A DNA stretch of 64,000 nt. It comes from Myxococcus sp. CA023. GTDB lineage: Bacteria; Myxococcota; Myxococcia; Myxococcales; Myxococcaceae. The stretch covers positions 16,070 to 80,069 of the forward strand of contig NZ_JAAEAH010000041.1 of the NCBI RefSeq assembly GCF_010998615.1, in the 5' to 3' direction. Each line of letters opens with the position of its first letter. Position 1 is the first letter of the stretch. The notes below the pieces were generated by a model. That model saw only the letters and a list, made by a program, of their open reading frames with translations. It did not search any database and was not told the origin of the DNA. A program made the position numbers and the translations under genes. Positions 38,737-47,166 of the stretch are shown here, one piece after another.

Positions 38737-39339
38737 TCAGGCCCCGGCGACCGGGGCGGTGCAGACGTTGAATCCAGAATCCAGGGAACGAAGGCGGGAA
38801 GCGAAGCGCCGCCACGCCGAGGCCAGTCCGTCCGCCTCGACGGGAGCCGCTTTGCGGCGTGCCCCGAAGCACTCACGGCGCCAGGACGGCCCCATCTCGG
38901 AGGCAATCCAGTCCTCGTGCTCGGCCAGCCACCCCGCCAGCGAGGCGAGCCCCGCGCGCAGCGCCCGCCGCTCATGCCCCGTGGTCGGCAAGCGCGCCGG
39001 GCCCAGTTCCTCCGCGCGAAACGGCAAACGGCCCGGCACCCCCTCCAGCAGGACGGGTGCGAAGCCCGCCCGAGGGACGAAGATGGCTTCGCCGCACTCA
39101 CACAGCGCGCCGAAGCCCCACAGCGCCAGGCGCCCACCATCCCGAAGACCCACCGTGTAGGGGCTCTGTCCCTCCGCGCCTTCGGGGCGCGCGTGGCGCA
39201 CGAGTCCTCGTCGAACGAGGAGGTTTCCCTCCGGGCAGAGGACATCCCGCCCGAGGCACCACATGGAGACGTCGAACAGCCGGTCTCCATCGCGTCGCAG
39301 CTCACAGGGAAGCACGGTGGACATGGCATTGCCGGACAT
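38737..39339 (-). CDS. Unknown protein, middle gene of three-gene operon
   Basis: A 200-residue protein that I do not recognise. The N-terminal half is beta-rich (LPCELRRDGDRLFDVSMWCLGRDVLCPEGNLLVRRGLV), then LALWGFGALCECGEAIFVPRAGF; the C-terminal half is helical and Trp-rich (GWLAEHEDWIASEMGPSWRRECFG). Seven cysteines but no standard zinc motif except CEC. AGGAG is about nine bases before ATG 39339; an internal ATG at 39324 is possible. Codon bias confirms it is the coding frame rather than the overlapping long one. Confidence 0.7.
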   Translation of the reverse strand: MSGNAMSTVLPCELRRDGDRLFDVSMWCLGRDVLCPEGNLLVRRGLVRHARPEGAEGQSPYTVGLRDGGRLALWGFGALCECGEAIFVPRAGFAPVLLEGVPGRLPFRAEELGPARLPTTGHERRALRAGLASLAGWLAEHEDWIASEMGPSWRRECFGARRKAAPVEADGLASAWRRFASRLRSLDSGFNVCTAPVAGA

Positions 39340-39354
39340 GGGCGCGCGCTCCTC

Positions 39355-39738
39355 TCAGCTCGCGGACTTCTTCGCCGTGGCGCCGCGGCGCACGGGGCTG
39401 GCGCCAAAGAGCGCGGGCGCGTTCACCGGGCTTCCGCCCTGCTTGCCCAGCACCGCGTTGACGGCGCGCACCAGCTTCCCGCGCACGCTGGCCGTCAGTG
39501 GCAGGTCTCCCAGCGCGGCCTGGAGCTGCTGGGCGCTGATGCCCCGGCCGCTCGTCGGCTTGCCGATGGACAGCGACTCGTAGCTTTTGCCCTGCGTGTC
39601 CTTGTCACGGCGACGGGCGCTCCGCTTCTTCAAGAGGGTGCGGCCCTCGGAGCCGTAGGACTCGAGCTGGCGCGACAGGCGGAGGAGCTTCTCGGAGGGG
39701 ATGTTCTTGTCCGTCAGGAACTGCTGGAAGGAACCCAT
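39355..39738 (-). CDS. Unknown small basic protein, first gene of three-gene operon
   Basis: A 127-residue soluble protein. It opens with GSFQQFLTDKNIPSEKLLRLSRQLES, has a strongly basic middle (LLKKRSARRRDKDTQGK), then a helical part (QQLQAALGDLPLTASVRGKLVRAVNAVLG), and a Lys/Arg-rich tail. Composition would suit nucleic-acid or protein binding, or a cargo/adaptor role, but no family is recognised. ATG 39738 is preferred because AGAGAGAAG precedes it; 15 bases separate its stop from the next gene. Confidence 0.7.
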   Translation of the reverse strand: MGSFQQFLTDKNIPSEKLLRLSRQLESYGSEGRTLLKKRSARRRDKDTQGKSYESLSIGKPTSGRGISAQQLQAALGDLPLTASVRGKLVRAVNAVLGKQGGSPVNAPALFGASPVRRGATAKKSAS

Positions 39739-39819
39739 GGTCTTCTCTCTTCGGGGAACGAGGGGCCGGAACTGGAGCACCGGCCCCCGGATGAACGGGC
39801 CAGGGGCCCGGGAACAGCG

Positions 39820-40320
39820 TCAGTGCTCGTGGCCGTGGCCGCCGTGCGACTCCTCGACGAGGACGCCGACAGTCGCGACGGACGTGGGGCCGAAGGTCAG
39901 GTAGTGCGTGCCCACCGTGAGAGGCACGACGTGGCGGCCCTTGATGTCGGTGCAGCCCCTCGAACTGCTGGTGCTCTCCTCGATGTCCACCGCCTCACCG
40001 CTGGCGGTGGTGATGGAAAGGGGCACGTCCGCGTTGGTGTAGATGACGTAGTCGGCGGCCTCGCTCGCGGCGAACAACACGAAGCCCGAATTCCCGTCCG
40101 GGCCACTCATCAGGGTGATGTCGTAGCGACGGTGGTCCGCGTGAATCTCGGAGGGCGGGTTGTTGGTGCCTGGCCAGGCGAAGACAGAAGTGGCAGGCCC
40201 ATTCTGGAGGTGCTCGCACGCCTCGGCGTCGACGCCCTCTTCTTCGGGATGGTCGTCGCCGCAGCCGGCGGAGACGAGCGCGGTGGTCAGCAGGAACGCG
40301 GCAAGGAGCTTCTTCGTCAT
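39820..40320 (-). CDS. Lipoprotein with His-rich tail
   Basis: A 166-residue lipoprotein: ATG 40320 begins KKLLAAFLLTTALVSAGC, and the mature part starts GDDHPEEEG. It is beta-rich (YDITLMSGPDGNSGFVLFAASEAADYVIYTNADVPLSI), with one later Cys, and ends in SHGGHGHEH, a likely metal-binding tail. It follows, on the same strand, the His-rich membrane protein at 40595-41029, so the two may act together in metal handling in the envelope. Confidence 0.75.
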   Translation of the reverse strand: MTKKLLAAFLLTTALVSAGCGDDHPEEEGVDAEACEHLQNGPATSVFAWPGTNNPPSEIHADHRRYDITLMSGPDGNSGFVLFAASEAADYVIYTNADVPLSITTASGEAVDIEESTSSSRGCTDIKGRHVVPLTVGTHYLTFGPTSVATVGVLVEESHGGHGHEH

Positions 40321-40594
40321 GGTGCTACTCCACGGGATTGGACTGCGGGTGTGCCACGCCCGCGCGCCAGCAACGGACACCGCCAGGACATGGAGGGGCC
40401 GCCACGGGTGCGTGGGAATGGAAGGAGCGTGCGCGGAGCACGAAACACAGGCGCCGTGAGACAGCTCAGCCGGCGTGGGCGCAAAGCCGCAATGACTCAC
40501 AGCCCGCGCGGAGCGGACGGAGTCTGTCTGACTTTAGCGGACGGGCAACCTCACACGGCGCAACAGGCCGCCTGAGCGAGCAAACTCCCGGGCC
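40321..40594. other. Gap between two His-rich envelope genes
   Basis: About 274 bases with no frame showing coding bias. I see no convincing promoter or operator. Probably 5' leader for the lipoprotein. Confidence 0.4.
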
Positions 40595-41029
40595 TCACGC
40601 GCGCGGCGGAGACGCCTTGGGAGCCAGGTACAGACGGGCGACGGGCTCCGCGTGGAAGCGGAACACCGCCAGCGCGGGCTCGGAGCGAGCGGGCGCGACC
40701 AGGAGGGACGGCGTGTCCTGCTGCGGAGGCGGAGCCTCCCGCCGGAAGAAGGCGTGGACACAGTGGGCGTCGGAGCCGTGGGAGTCCGCCTCCGTGCTCT
40801 TGGAGGCGAGCCGCACGTCGTCGAAGGACGCCTCGACGTGACCGGCGACGTGGGCGTCACCAGCCTCCACGTGCATCACCTCACCATGCTCCAGGCACGT
40901 GGCGTGCTGGACCAGGGCGAAGTGCATCACGCTCCCCATGTACGCCAGCACGCACACGAGCGCGAACGGCAGCGCCAGCCGGCGCGACCGGACGGAACTC
41001 ACGGGCTGGTGATAGGTGGAGCGGCTCAC
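40595..41029 (-). CDS. Small His-rich anchored protein, relative of 30919-31344
   Basis: About 144 residues with one membrane segment (LALPFALVCVLAYMGSVMHFAL) followed by MHFALVQHATCLEHGE and a His/Asp-rich stretch (MHVEAGDAHVAGHVEASF...DSHGSDAHCVH). It ends APKASPPRA, nearly the same end as the first gene of the metal operon, and shares its MHx(5)HA...CxxH block. The start is uncertain: GTG 41029 suits the membrane topology, but has no clear ribosome site; the frame is open to 41086. Confidence 0.65.
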   Translation of the reverse strand: MSRSTYHQPVSSVRSRRLALPFALVCVLAYMGSVMHFALVQHATCLEHGEVMHVEAGDAHVAGHVEASFDDVRLASKSTEADSHGSDAHCVHAFFRREAPPPQQDTPSLLVAPARSEPALAVFRFHAEPVARLYLAPKASPPRA

Positions 41030-41367
41030 GTCAGGGCATTCCCGGTCGAACGGCGTCTGCGGTTGTAAGCCAGACAGGCCGTTCACGCAAGCCAGACTGT
41101 CTCACGCAACATTCGCCAGGAAACATCCCCCCGGCGAACAAGCAACAGCAACCCAGCAACAAAAGCAACCAGAGAGCCCTGTCCAGCGCCGCTGTCCGGG
41201 TGTGCCCCGGAGAGGCCGGTCCCAGGCCCGGCGGGCGGCCAAAAGCCACCGAGGGGGGGGTCCTGTTCCGACGGGAGGCACCGGGCCCGTGGACCGGTGG
41301 ACCCGTCCAGGCGTAGGGTGCGCGCCGCCCGGAAGACGCCCGGGCGTACCATCGAGGTCACGACTTC
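41030..41367. other. Non-coding divergent region
   Basis: 338 bases between divergent genes. A minus-strand frame (41031-41249) has a hydrophobic run and several Cys but no coding bias or ribosome site, so it is not called. The stretch around 41080-41180 is less GC-rich and is the likely promoter area for the gene at 40595-41029. Confidence 0.4.
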
Positions 41368-42840
41368 GTGCAAGAGTTCATCGACGCGCTCCGGAGCCAG
41401 GCACGCCACATCGCACCCGACCTGGCGCGAATCGCCTACCAGCGGGGCCTCGCCGTCACGCGACCGGACGGGACCACCCACCCCATCCCCATCACCGCCA
41501 CGCCCGTGGTGCTGGACGCCGCGGAGATTCGCCGCCGCTCGGAGCTGTCCGCCCGCCTGTCCTCCGCCACGGTGAAGATGGCGCAGGCGCAGCTCCAGGG
41601 CGCGGACGCGGAGTCCCTGCTGGGCGCCCTCTCCCCTCTCGAGCGCGTGCTCGCCGAGCGCACCTGGCGCCAGTCCACCCGGCTGGCCACCACGCGCGTG
41701 GACTACTTCGTCGCGGGCGGCACGCCGTGGGCGTTGGAGGTCAACGCCACCATCCCCGCCATGCAGGGGTACTCCGACATCGCGGCCCGCACCTTCATCG
41801 AGGTGGTGGGCCGCTACTTCCGCTATCCGGAGAAGTCCCTGCACGCCCTGCTGTCGCTCAACGGCAGCAACGCGCTGGCGTTGTACCGGGCGCTGCTGGA
41901 CGGCTACGCGGCCGAGCGCAACGGCCGGATGCCGGACACGGTGGCCCTGCTGTGCCGCCGCAACGACGCCCAAATCACGGAGCTGCGCTGGCTGTGCGAG
42001 CGCTTCCGCGAGTTCGGCGCGGACGCGGACCTGGTCCATCCGGACGAGGTGTCCGGTGACGACGCCTTCGTGGCCCACGGCAAGAAGTACGACCTGGTGT
42101 ACCGGCACCTCTTCGTCCGGCGCCTGGAGGAGTCCCCCTCCCCCTGGGTCGAGGACTTCCTGGGCACCGTGCCCGGCAAGAAGGCGGTGTTCCTCAATCC
42201 CCCCGCCTCGCAGGTGGAGGTGAAGCTGACTTTCGCCCGCCTGTCGCAGGCCCTGGCCGAGCCCGCACTGGCGGAAGCCGCGCGACTCACCGGCGAGGAG
42301 TTGGAGGCGGTGCGCGCGTCCGTGCCGTGGACGCGAACGTTCCAACCCGGCCCGACGCAGGGCCCCGACGGCGAACGCGTGGAGGACCTGGTGGCCCTGG
42401 TCGCCGCGACGCCGGCGCGCTTCGTGCTCAAGCGGGCCTGGGACTATGGCGGCCGAGCCGTCTTCCTGGGCCGCTCCGCGGGCACCGTCCCCTACACGGA
42501 GCGGGTGCAGGCGGCCTATGGCGCGCCGATGACGTGGGCGGAGCTGTGCGCGCGAACGGCGGCGGACACGGCCGGCGGAGGCTTCGTGGTGCAAGAGGTG
42601 GTGGACTCGCCGACTGAGGAGCACCTGCTCTGCGAGCCCAACGGCACCGTGCGGCCCACGTCCTTCTTCGTGGACTACTCCGCCTATGCCTCCGTGGGCC
42701 TGGCGCGGCAGCCCGCGTGGGGCGGTGTGTGCCGCGGGTCCATGTCGGAAATCGTCAACATCGTCGGCGGTGGCGGGGTGTTGCCGCTCATCACCTCTGA
42801 AGTCGCCTCCAAGCTCCTGATGGCGTGGAAGGCCTTCTAG
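41368..42840 (+). CDS. ATP-grasp-like protein of unknown substrate
   Basis: A 490-residue cytoplasmic protein. The first half has ALEVNATIPAMQGYSDIAARTF, a pattern with conserved acidic and Asn residues as in ATP-grasp metal sites. The second half has RFVLKRAWDYGGRAVFLGR (Lys and Gly-rich loop) and GFVVQEVVDSP, like the nucleotide-binding strands of ATP-grasp enzymes. The order suggests a circularly permuted or duplicated ATP-grasp fold, as in glutathionylspermidine-synthase-like families, but I am not certain. GTG 41368 follows GAGG by about 10 bases. Stands alone between a His-rich gene and the LPMO. Confidence 0.65.
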   Translation: MQEFIDALRSQARHIAPDLARIAYQRGLAVTRPDGTTHPIPITATPVVLDAAEIRRRSELSARLSSATVKMAQAQLQGADAESLLGALSPLERVLAERTWRQSTRLATTRVDYFVAGGTPWALEVNATIPAMQGYSDIAARTFIEVVGRYFRYPEKSLHALLSLNGSNALALYRALLDGYAAERNGRMPDTVALLCRRNDAQITELRWLCERFREFGADADLVHPDEVSGDDAFVAHGKKYDLVYRHLFVRRLEESPSPWVEDFLGTVPGKKAVFLNPPASQVEVKLTFARLSQALAEPALAEAARLTGEELEAVRASVPWTRTFQPGPTQGPDGERVEDLVALVAATPARFVLKRAWDYGGRAVFLGRSAGTVPYTERVQAAYGAPMTWAELCARTAADTAGGGFVVQEVVDSPTEEHLLCEPNGTVRPTSFFVDYSAYASVGLARQPAWGGVCRGSMSEIVNIVGGGGVLPLITSEVASKLLMAWKAF

Positions 42841-42897
42841 GCCGTTGACCCGATTTCAGGGGCCGCGCCCTCCCTCCTCACACCACAGGAGGAAGGG

Positions 42898-44052
42898 ATG
42901 ACCTCAGCAGTGCAGCGGTGTCTCGGCGCGTCGCTCGCCGTCGTGTCCATGTTGTGCGCCAGCGTGGCCCTGGCGCACGGCTCCATGGAAGTACCTCTCA
43001 GCCGCGTCTACAGCTGCTTCAAGGAAGGGCCGGAGACGCCGAAGTCCGACGCGTGCAAGGCGCTCATCCAGGCCGGTGGCACGCAGGCGCTCTACGACTG
43101 GAATGGCGTGCGGCAGGGCAACGCCAACGACAGGCACCGCGACATCATTCCAGACGGAAAGCTCTGCAGCGCCGCGAATGAAAGCCACCGGGGCCTGGAC
43201 CTCGCGCGCATGGACTGGCCCTCCACGCTCATCACCCCGGACACCCAGGGCCGCTTCGAGTTCGTCTTCCACGCGACCGCCGTGCACGCCACCGGCTACT
43301 TCCGCCTCTACGTCACGCGCGAGGGCTACAACCCGGCGCTCCCGCTCAAGTGGTCGGACCTGGAAGCGAATCCCTTCTGCTCCATCACCCACGTCTCCGC
43401 CCAGAACAACCGCTACCGGCTCAACTGCCCCTTCCCTCAAGGGAAGACGGGCGCGCATGTCATCTACGGCATATGGCAGCGCTCGGACAGCCCGGAGGCC
43501 TTCTACGCCTGCACCGATGTGAAGTTCAGCAACACCCCGCCGCCGCCCTCGTCGTGGAAGGAGCTGGGCCAGGTGCAGGCGCGTGAAGACCTGCCCGCGG
43601 GGAGTTCGGTGACGCTGCGCGTGTTCGACGCGCAGGGCGCTGACGCCGAATCCCATGTGCATCCCCTGGCCACGGCCACGCCGGCGGCCCAGTGGATTCA
43701 TGCGCTGGCGCAGCGGGTGAACGGCGCGTCCAGCCGCGTGCAGGTGGGCGTGCTCGACGCTTCGGGACGCGTGAATCCCGTGAAGGACGCGCTGGGCAAC
43801 CGCGTCTACGCGCGTGAGACAGGCTACACCTTCCAGGTCGACATCATGAAGCCGCCGCCGGGTGGCGGTGGCGAGCCTGTCTACCCGTCTGGGATTGAGG
43901 GCTATGCCGCGGGCACCGTGGTGCGGGGCACCGACGGGCTGCGCTATCGTTGCAAGCCCTTCCCCTACTCTGGCTGGTGCAAGGGCTCCGCGCTGCATTA
44001 CGCGCCGGGCACGGGCTTGAACTGGCAGGACGCGTGGGAGCGCATTCCCTAG
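42898..44052 (+). CDS. Chitin-active LPMO (AA10), GbpA-like
   Basis: Secreted copper monooxygenase that breaks crystalline chitin or cellulose. The signal peptide ends at ALA and the mature protein begins with H27 (HGSMEVPLSR), as needed for the histidine brace; the second ligand is H130 in TAVHATGYFRLYVT. The AA10 domain runs to about 205 (YGIWQRSDSPEAFYACTDVKF). A GbpA-like middle domain follows (about 215-315), then a CBM5/12-type chitin-binding domain (YPSGIEGYAAGTVV...YRCKPFPYSGWC...WQDAWERI). AGGAGGAAGGG precedes ATG 42898. A 28-base copy of its end is found at 47279-47306. Confidence 0.92.
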   Translation: MTSAVQRCLGASLAVVSMLCASVALAHGSMEVPLSRVYSCFKEGPETPKSDACKALIQAGGTQALYDWNGVRQGNANDRHRDIIPDGKLCSAANESHRGLDLARMDWPSTLITPDTQGRFEFVFHATAVHATGYFRLYVTREGYNPALPLKWSDLEANPFCSITHVSAQNNRYRLNCPFPQGKTGAHVIYGIWQRSDSPEAFYACTDVKFSNTPPPPSSWKELGQVQAREDLPAGSSVTLRVFDAQGADAESHVHPLATATPAAQWIHALAQRVNGASSRVQVGVLDASGRVNPVKDALGNRVYARETGYTFQVDIMKPPPGGGGEPVYPSGIEGYAAGTVVRGTDGLRYRCKPFPYSGWCKGSALHYAPGTGLNWQDAWERIP

Positions 44053-44067
44053 AGCCCGCGCGGGACC

Positions 44068-44093
44068 TGGGCCGGCGTGCAGGCGCCGGCCCA
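44068..44093. terminator. Hairpin terminator between LPMO and lipoprotein 1
   Basis: TGGGCCGGCG (44068-44077) pairs perfectly with CGCCGGCCCA (44084-44093). Nearly the same hairpin recurs after each lipoprotein copy (45696-45727 and 47411-47432). It sits between convergent genes and may serve both. Confidence 0.6.
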
Positions 44094-44156
44094 TGCCCTT
44101 GAGAAACGCCGCCTCGCCCGCGGACCACCACCGGCGAGGCGTGTTCCATCAACGCA

Positions 44157-45449
44157 TCAGCGCTGGCGCGTGAGCGGCAGGGCGGGCACGTCCTTCACCT
44201 GCGCCTGGTGCGTCACCCGCGTGCCCAGGATGAAGTGCGGTTCGAGGGGATCGAACGTCTCCTGGCCCGAGTAGACAACGAAGAACTTGCCGCCCCCATA
44301 GGCGACATCCGGCAGGTACTCCTGTGGCAGGTCCCCGGTGGAGATAGGGAAGCCCGAGGGGTCCCACACGTCCCCGTTCTCGCCCCACCGCGCACCCCAG
44401 ACGGCGTGCGGGCCGTCGCGCCTGTCGTCCCAGACGACCAGGGACTTGTCGTTGTGGTGGGCAAGACGCGGTTCGGCCTGCGCGCCCGCGGCGGTGGAGA
44501 TGGGGATGCCGTCGGGGTCCTTCACCATGCCTGTCTTGCTTACGCGCGCGCCGAAGATGTCCGGGTTCCCATTCCGCTCATCGGTCCAGACCACCTGGTA
44601 GTTCTTGTGCGTCCACTCCACGTCAGGCGTCGTCTGGGCGCCCTCCGCCTGGGAGATGGGGAAGCCGGTGCCGTCGAGGATGGTGCCGTCCTCCTTCACC
44701 CTGTTGCCGTAGATGTCCGCGTTCTCCGGGCCTTGGCCGTGCTCGTCGGACCAGACGACCAGGAACTCCTTCGTCTTGTTGTTCCAGGTCGGAGACGCGT
44801 CATTCGCGAAGTTGGGGAAGGCGCTGAGCGTCTGGTCGGCCGTATCGAGGACGACGCCATCCTTCGTCACCCGCGTGAAGTAGATGACCCTCTCGTCGTC
44901 ACCGGAGATGGTGTACGTCACCAGGCAGATTTTCGGGGAGCAGGCGACTCGCACCGGGCCGAAGGATTCGTCCGTCGAGATGACGTTGAACACCGGGCCC
45001 ACCACGGTGCCGTCGGGCTTCACGCGCACAGCGTCGACACCATTCAGGCTCTCCCAGACGACGAAGAAGTGCGTCCCGTTGAAACCGATGCCGGGCCGGA
45101 ATCCTTCGACATCTCCGATGTTGATGCGGATGTCATCCTTGTCGAGCACGGTGCCATCCGGCTTCACCCGAGTGCCGTAGATGCCGCCGGTTCGCACGTC
45201 GGTCCAGACAGCGAGGAACTTGCCCCCACCGTACTCAACCGCTGGCAAGAAGCGCGCCAGCGGGGCGGGCTTGGCGTACCCCCGGCTTTCCTCAAGCACG
45301 TTCTCGGCGCTCATTTGCGCCTCGGCCTCCGACTCCGTCGTCACGTCCTCCACGCCGCCCAGCTCTTCCTGTTCCGGCGCCACCCCGCAGCCGACCAGCA
45401 TGGACCCGAACACCAGCCCGGCAATGCCAGCCTTCACTTCCCGCTTCAT
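44157..45449 (-). CDS. Propeller-like lipoprotein, tandem copy 1
   Basis: A 430-residue lipoprotein: GLVFGSMLVGC is the lipobox. After an acidic linker come seven or so blades of the pattern VVWxDxRxGxxDIYGxRVxxDGTVLDxxGxxI, for example FLAVWTDVRTGGIYGTRVKPDG and YQVVWTDERNGNPDIFGARVSKTG, likely a beta-propeller displayed on the cell surface. One disulfide is likely in ACSPKIC. GGGGAGG precedes ATG 45449. Very similar in DNA and protein to copies 2 and 3. Function unknown; such repeats often bind sugars or proteins. Confidence 0.85.
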   Translation of the reverse strand: MKREVKAGIAGLVFGSMLVGCGVAPEQEELGGVEDVTTESEAEAQMSAENVLEESRGYAKPAPLARFLPAVEYGGGKFLAVWTDVRTGGIYGTRVKPDGTVLDKDDIRINIGDVEGFRPGIGFNGTHFFVVWESLNGVDAVRVKPDGTVVGPVFNVISTDESFGPVRVACSPKICLVTYTISGDDERVIYFTRVTKDGVVLDTADQTLSAFPNFANDASPTWNNKTKEFLVVWSDEHGQGPENADIYGNRVKEDGTILDGTGFPISQAEGAQTTPDVEWTHKNYQVVWTDERNGNPDIFGARVSKTGMVKDPDGIPISTAAGAQAEPRLAHHNDKSLVVWDDRRDGPHAVWGARWGENGDVWDPSGFPISTGDLPQEYLPDVAYGGGKFFVVYSGQETFDPLEPHFILGTRVTHQAQVKDVPALPLTRQR

Positions 45450-45580
45450 GTGCAGCCTCCCCTTCGCGAACAGCGGCGCAAAGCTGGGGACCTACACGCC
45501 CGTCACCAGCCACCCGTGGGGCGCAGTTCGGATAAGGAGGTGGACAGGAGCATCGAGCCGCCGCCCCTGCCATCGCCCCA

Positions 45581-45682
45581 ATGCGCTTCGGGGAGAGCAT
45601 CTCCAACCCCGCCCTCCGCAGCGTGTACGACTCCGCCCGGATGACGTCGTTGGAGAACCGCGAGCTCGGCATGAACCACTGA
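45581..45682 (+). pseudogene. Remnant: 3' end of an unknown gene (copy A)
   Basis: A 33-codon frame, MRFGESISNPALRSVYDS... ending LGMNH, continuous with in-frame codons upstream. Almost the same end occurs at 47312-47398 (ISNPALRSVYDS... ending LGLNN). Both lie on the strand opposite the lipoproteins. The parent gene is not in the window, so these are best read as duplicated tails left by recombination. Confidence 0.55.
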
Positions 45683-45695
45683 GCCTACGCGCAAG

Positions 45696-45727
45696 GCCCG
45701 GGCCGGCGTGCATGCGCCGGCCCGGGC
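45696..45727. terminator. Hairpin terminator between copies 1 and 2
   Basis: GCCCGGGCCGGCG (45696-45708) pairs perfectly with CGCCGGCCCGGGC (45715-45727), a 13-pair stem with a six-base loop, downstream of lipoprotein copy 2 on the minus strand. Same core as the hairpins at 44068 and 47411. Confidence 0.6.
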
Positions 45728-45782
45728 ATCTGGGGAACGCCGCCTCGCACGCGGCGAGGCCCTCTCCCTCAACGGCTCAGCG

Positions 45783-47054
45783 CTAGCGCGTGAGCGGCAA
45801 GGCGGGCACGTCCTTCACCTGCGCCTGGTGCGTCACCCGCGTGCCCACGATGTAATGCGGCTCGAAGGGGTCGTAGACGGACTGGGCGGCGTAGACGGTG
45901 AAGAACTTGTCAGCCCCGTAGGCGACGTCCGGCAGGTACTGCTCTGGCAGGCCGTTGCTTGAAATGGGGAAGCCCGAGCCGTCCCACACGTCCCCATCCT
46001 CGTCCCACCGCGCGCCCCAGATGCGGTGCGGGCCGTCGCGCGTATCGTCCCAGACGACCAGGGACTTGTTGTTGTGGTGGGCGATGCGCGGAACGGTCTG
46101 CGCGCCCGCGGCGGTGGAGATGGGGATGCCGTCGGGGTCCTTCACCATGCCTGTCTTGCTCACGCGCGTGCCGTAGATGTCCGGGTTCCCATTCCGGTCA
46201 TCGGACCAGACCACCTGGTAGTTCTTGTGCGTCCACTCCACGTCAGGCGACGACTGGGCGCCCTCCGCCTCGGAGATGGGGAAGCCGTTGCCGTCGAGGA
46301 TGGTGCCGTCCTCCTTCACCCTGTTGCCGTAGATGTCCGCGTTCTCCGGGCCCTCGCCGTGCTCGTCGGACCAGACGACCAAGAACTCCTTCTTGCTGTT
46401 GTTCCAGGTCGACGACGCGTCATATGCGAAGGTGGCGGAGGCGCTGAGCGTCCGGTCGGCCGTTGAGAGGACGACGCCCTCCTTCGTCACCCGCGTGAAG
46501 TAGATGACCGAGAAGTCACCGGAGATGGTGTACGTCACCAGGCAGATTTTCGGAGAGCAGGCGACTCGCACCGGGCCGAAGGCCTCGCCCGTCTGGATGG
46601 CGCGGAACACCGGGCCCACCACGGTGCCATCCGGCTTCACGCGCACGCCGTCGACACCGTCCCGGGACTCCCAAACGACGAAAAAGTACTCCCCATTGAA
46701 AGCGATGGCCGGCCGCACTCCATTCTCATCTCCGATGTTGATGCGGATGCCCGCGGTGTCGAGCACGGTGCCGTCGGGCTTCACCCGGGTGCCGTAGATG
46801 CCGCCGGTCCGCACGTCGGTCCAGACCGCGAAGTACTTGCCGTCGCCGTACGCGACCGCGGGCCCGTAGAGCGCCACCGCCACGGGCGTGGAGGAGCCAC
46901 GGTTTGCATCGAGCCCGGTCTCGGCGCTCGCTGGCGCCTCCGCCGTCACGTCCTCCACGCCGCCCAGTTCTCCTTGTTCCGGCGCCACCCCACAGCCGAC
47001 CAGCATGGACCCGAACACCAGCCCGGCAATGCCGGCATTCACTTCCCGCTTCAT
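45783..47054 (-). CDS. Propeller-like lipoprotein, tandem copy 2
   Basis: A 423-residue copy with the same lipobox and blade repeats as copy 1. It differs mainly in the acidic linker after the lipid cysteine (shorter, ASAETGLDANRGSS) and in scattered blade residues, for example EYFFVVWESRDGVDGVRVK. ATG 47054 follows GGGGAGG; the frame could be read eight codons further up but that would include the ribosome site. Divergence from copies 1 and 3 suggests the older duplication. Confidence 0.85.
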   Translation of the reverse strand: MKREVNAGIAGLVFGSMLVGCGVAPEQGELGGVEDVTAEAPASAETGLDANRGSSTPVAVALYGPAVAYGDGKYFAVWTDVRTGGIYGTRVKPDGTVLDTAGIRINIGDENGVRPAIAFNGEYFFVVWESRDGVDGVRVKPDGTVVGPVFRAIQTGEAFGPVRVACSPKICLVTYTISGDFSVIYFTRVTKEGVVLSTADRTLSASATFAYDASSTWNNSKKEFLVVWSDEHGEGPENADIYGNRVKEDGTILDGNGFPISEAEGAQSSPDVEWTHKNYQVVWSDDRNGNPDIYGTRVSKTGMVKDPDGIPISTAAGAQTVPRIAHHNNKSLVVWDDTRDGPHRIWGARWDEDGDVWDGSGFPISSNGLPEQYLPDVAYGADKFFTVYAAQSVYDPFEPHYIVGTRVTHQAQVKDVPALPLTR

Positions 47055-47166
47055 GTGCAGCCTCCCCTTCGCGAACAACGGCGCAAAGCTGGGGACCTAC
47101 ACGCACGTCACCAGCCTCCCGTGGGGTGCAGTCCGGATAAGGCGGTGGACAGGAGCATCGAGCCGC

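Noticed and set aside
41031..41249. Minus-strand ORF with hydrophobic, Cys-rich stretch
   Set aside because: No ribosome site, no coding bias and it overlaps the likely promoter region.
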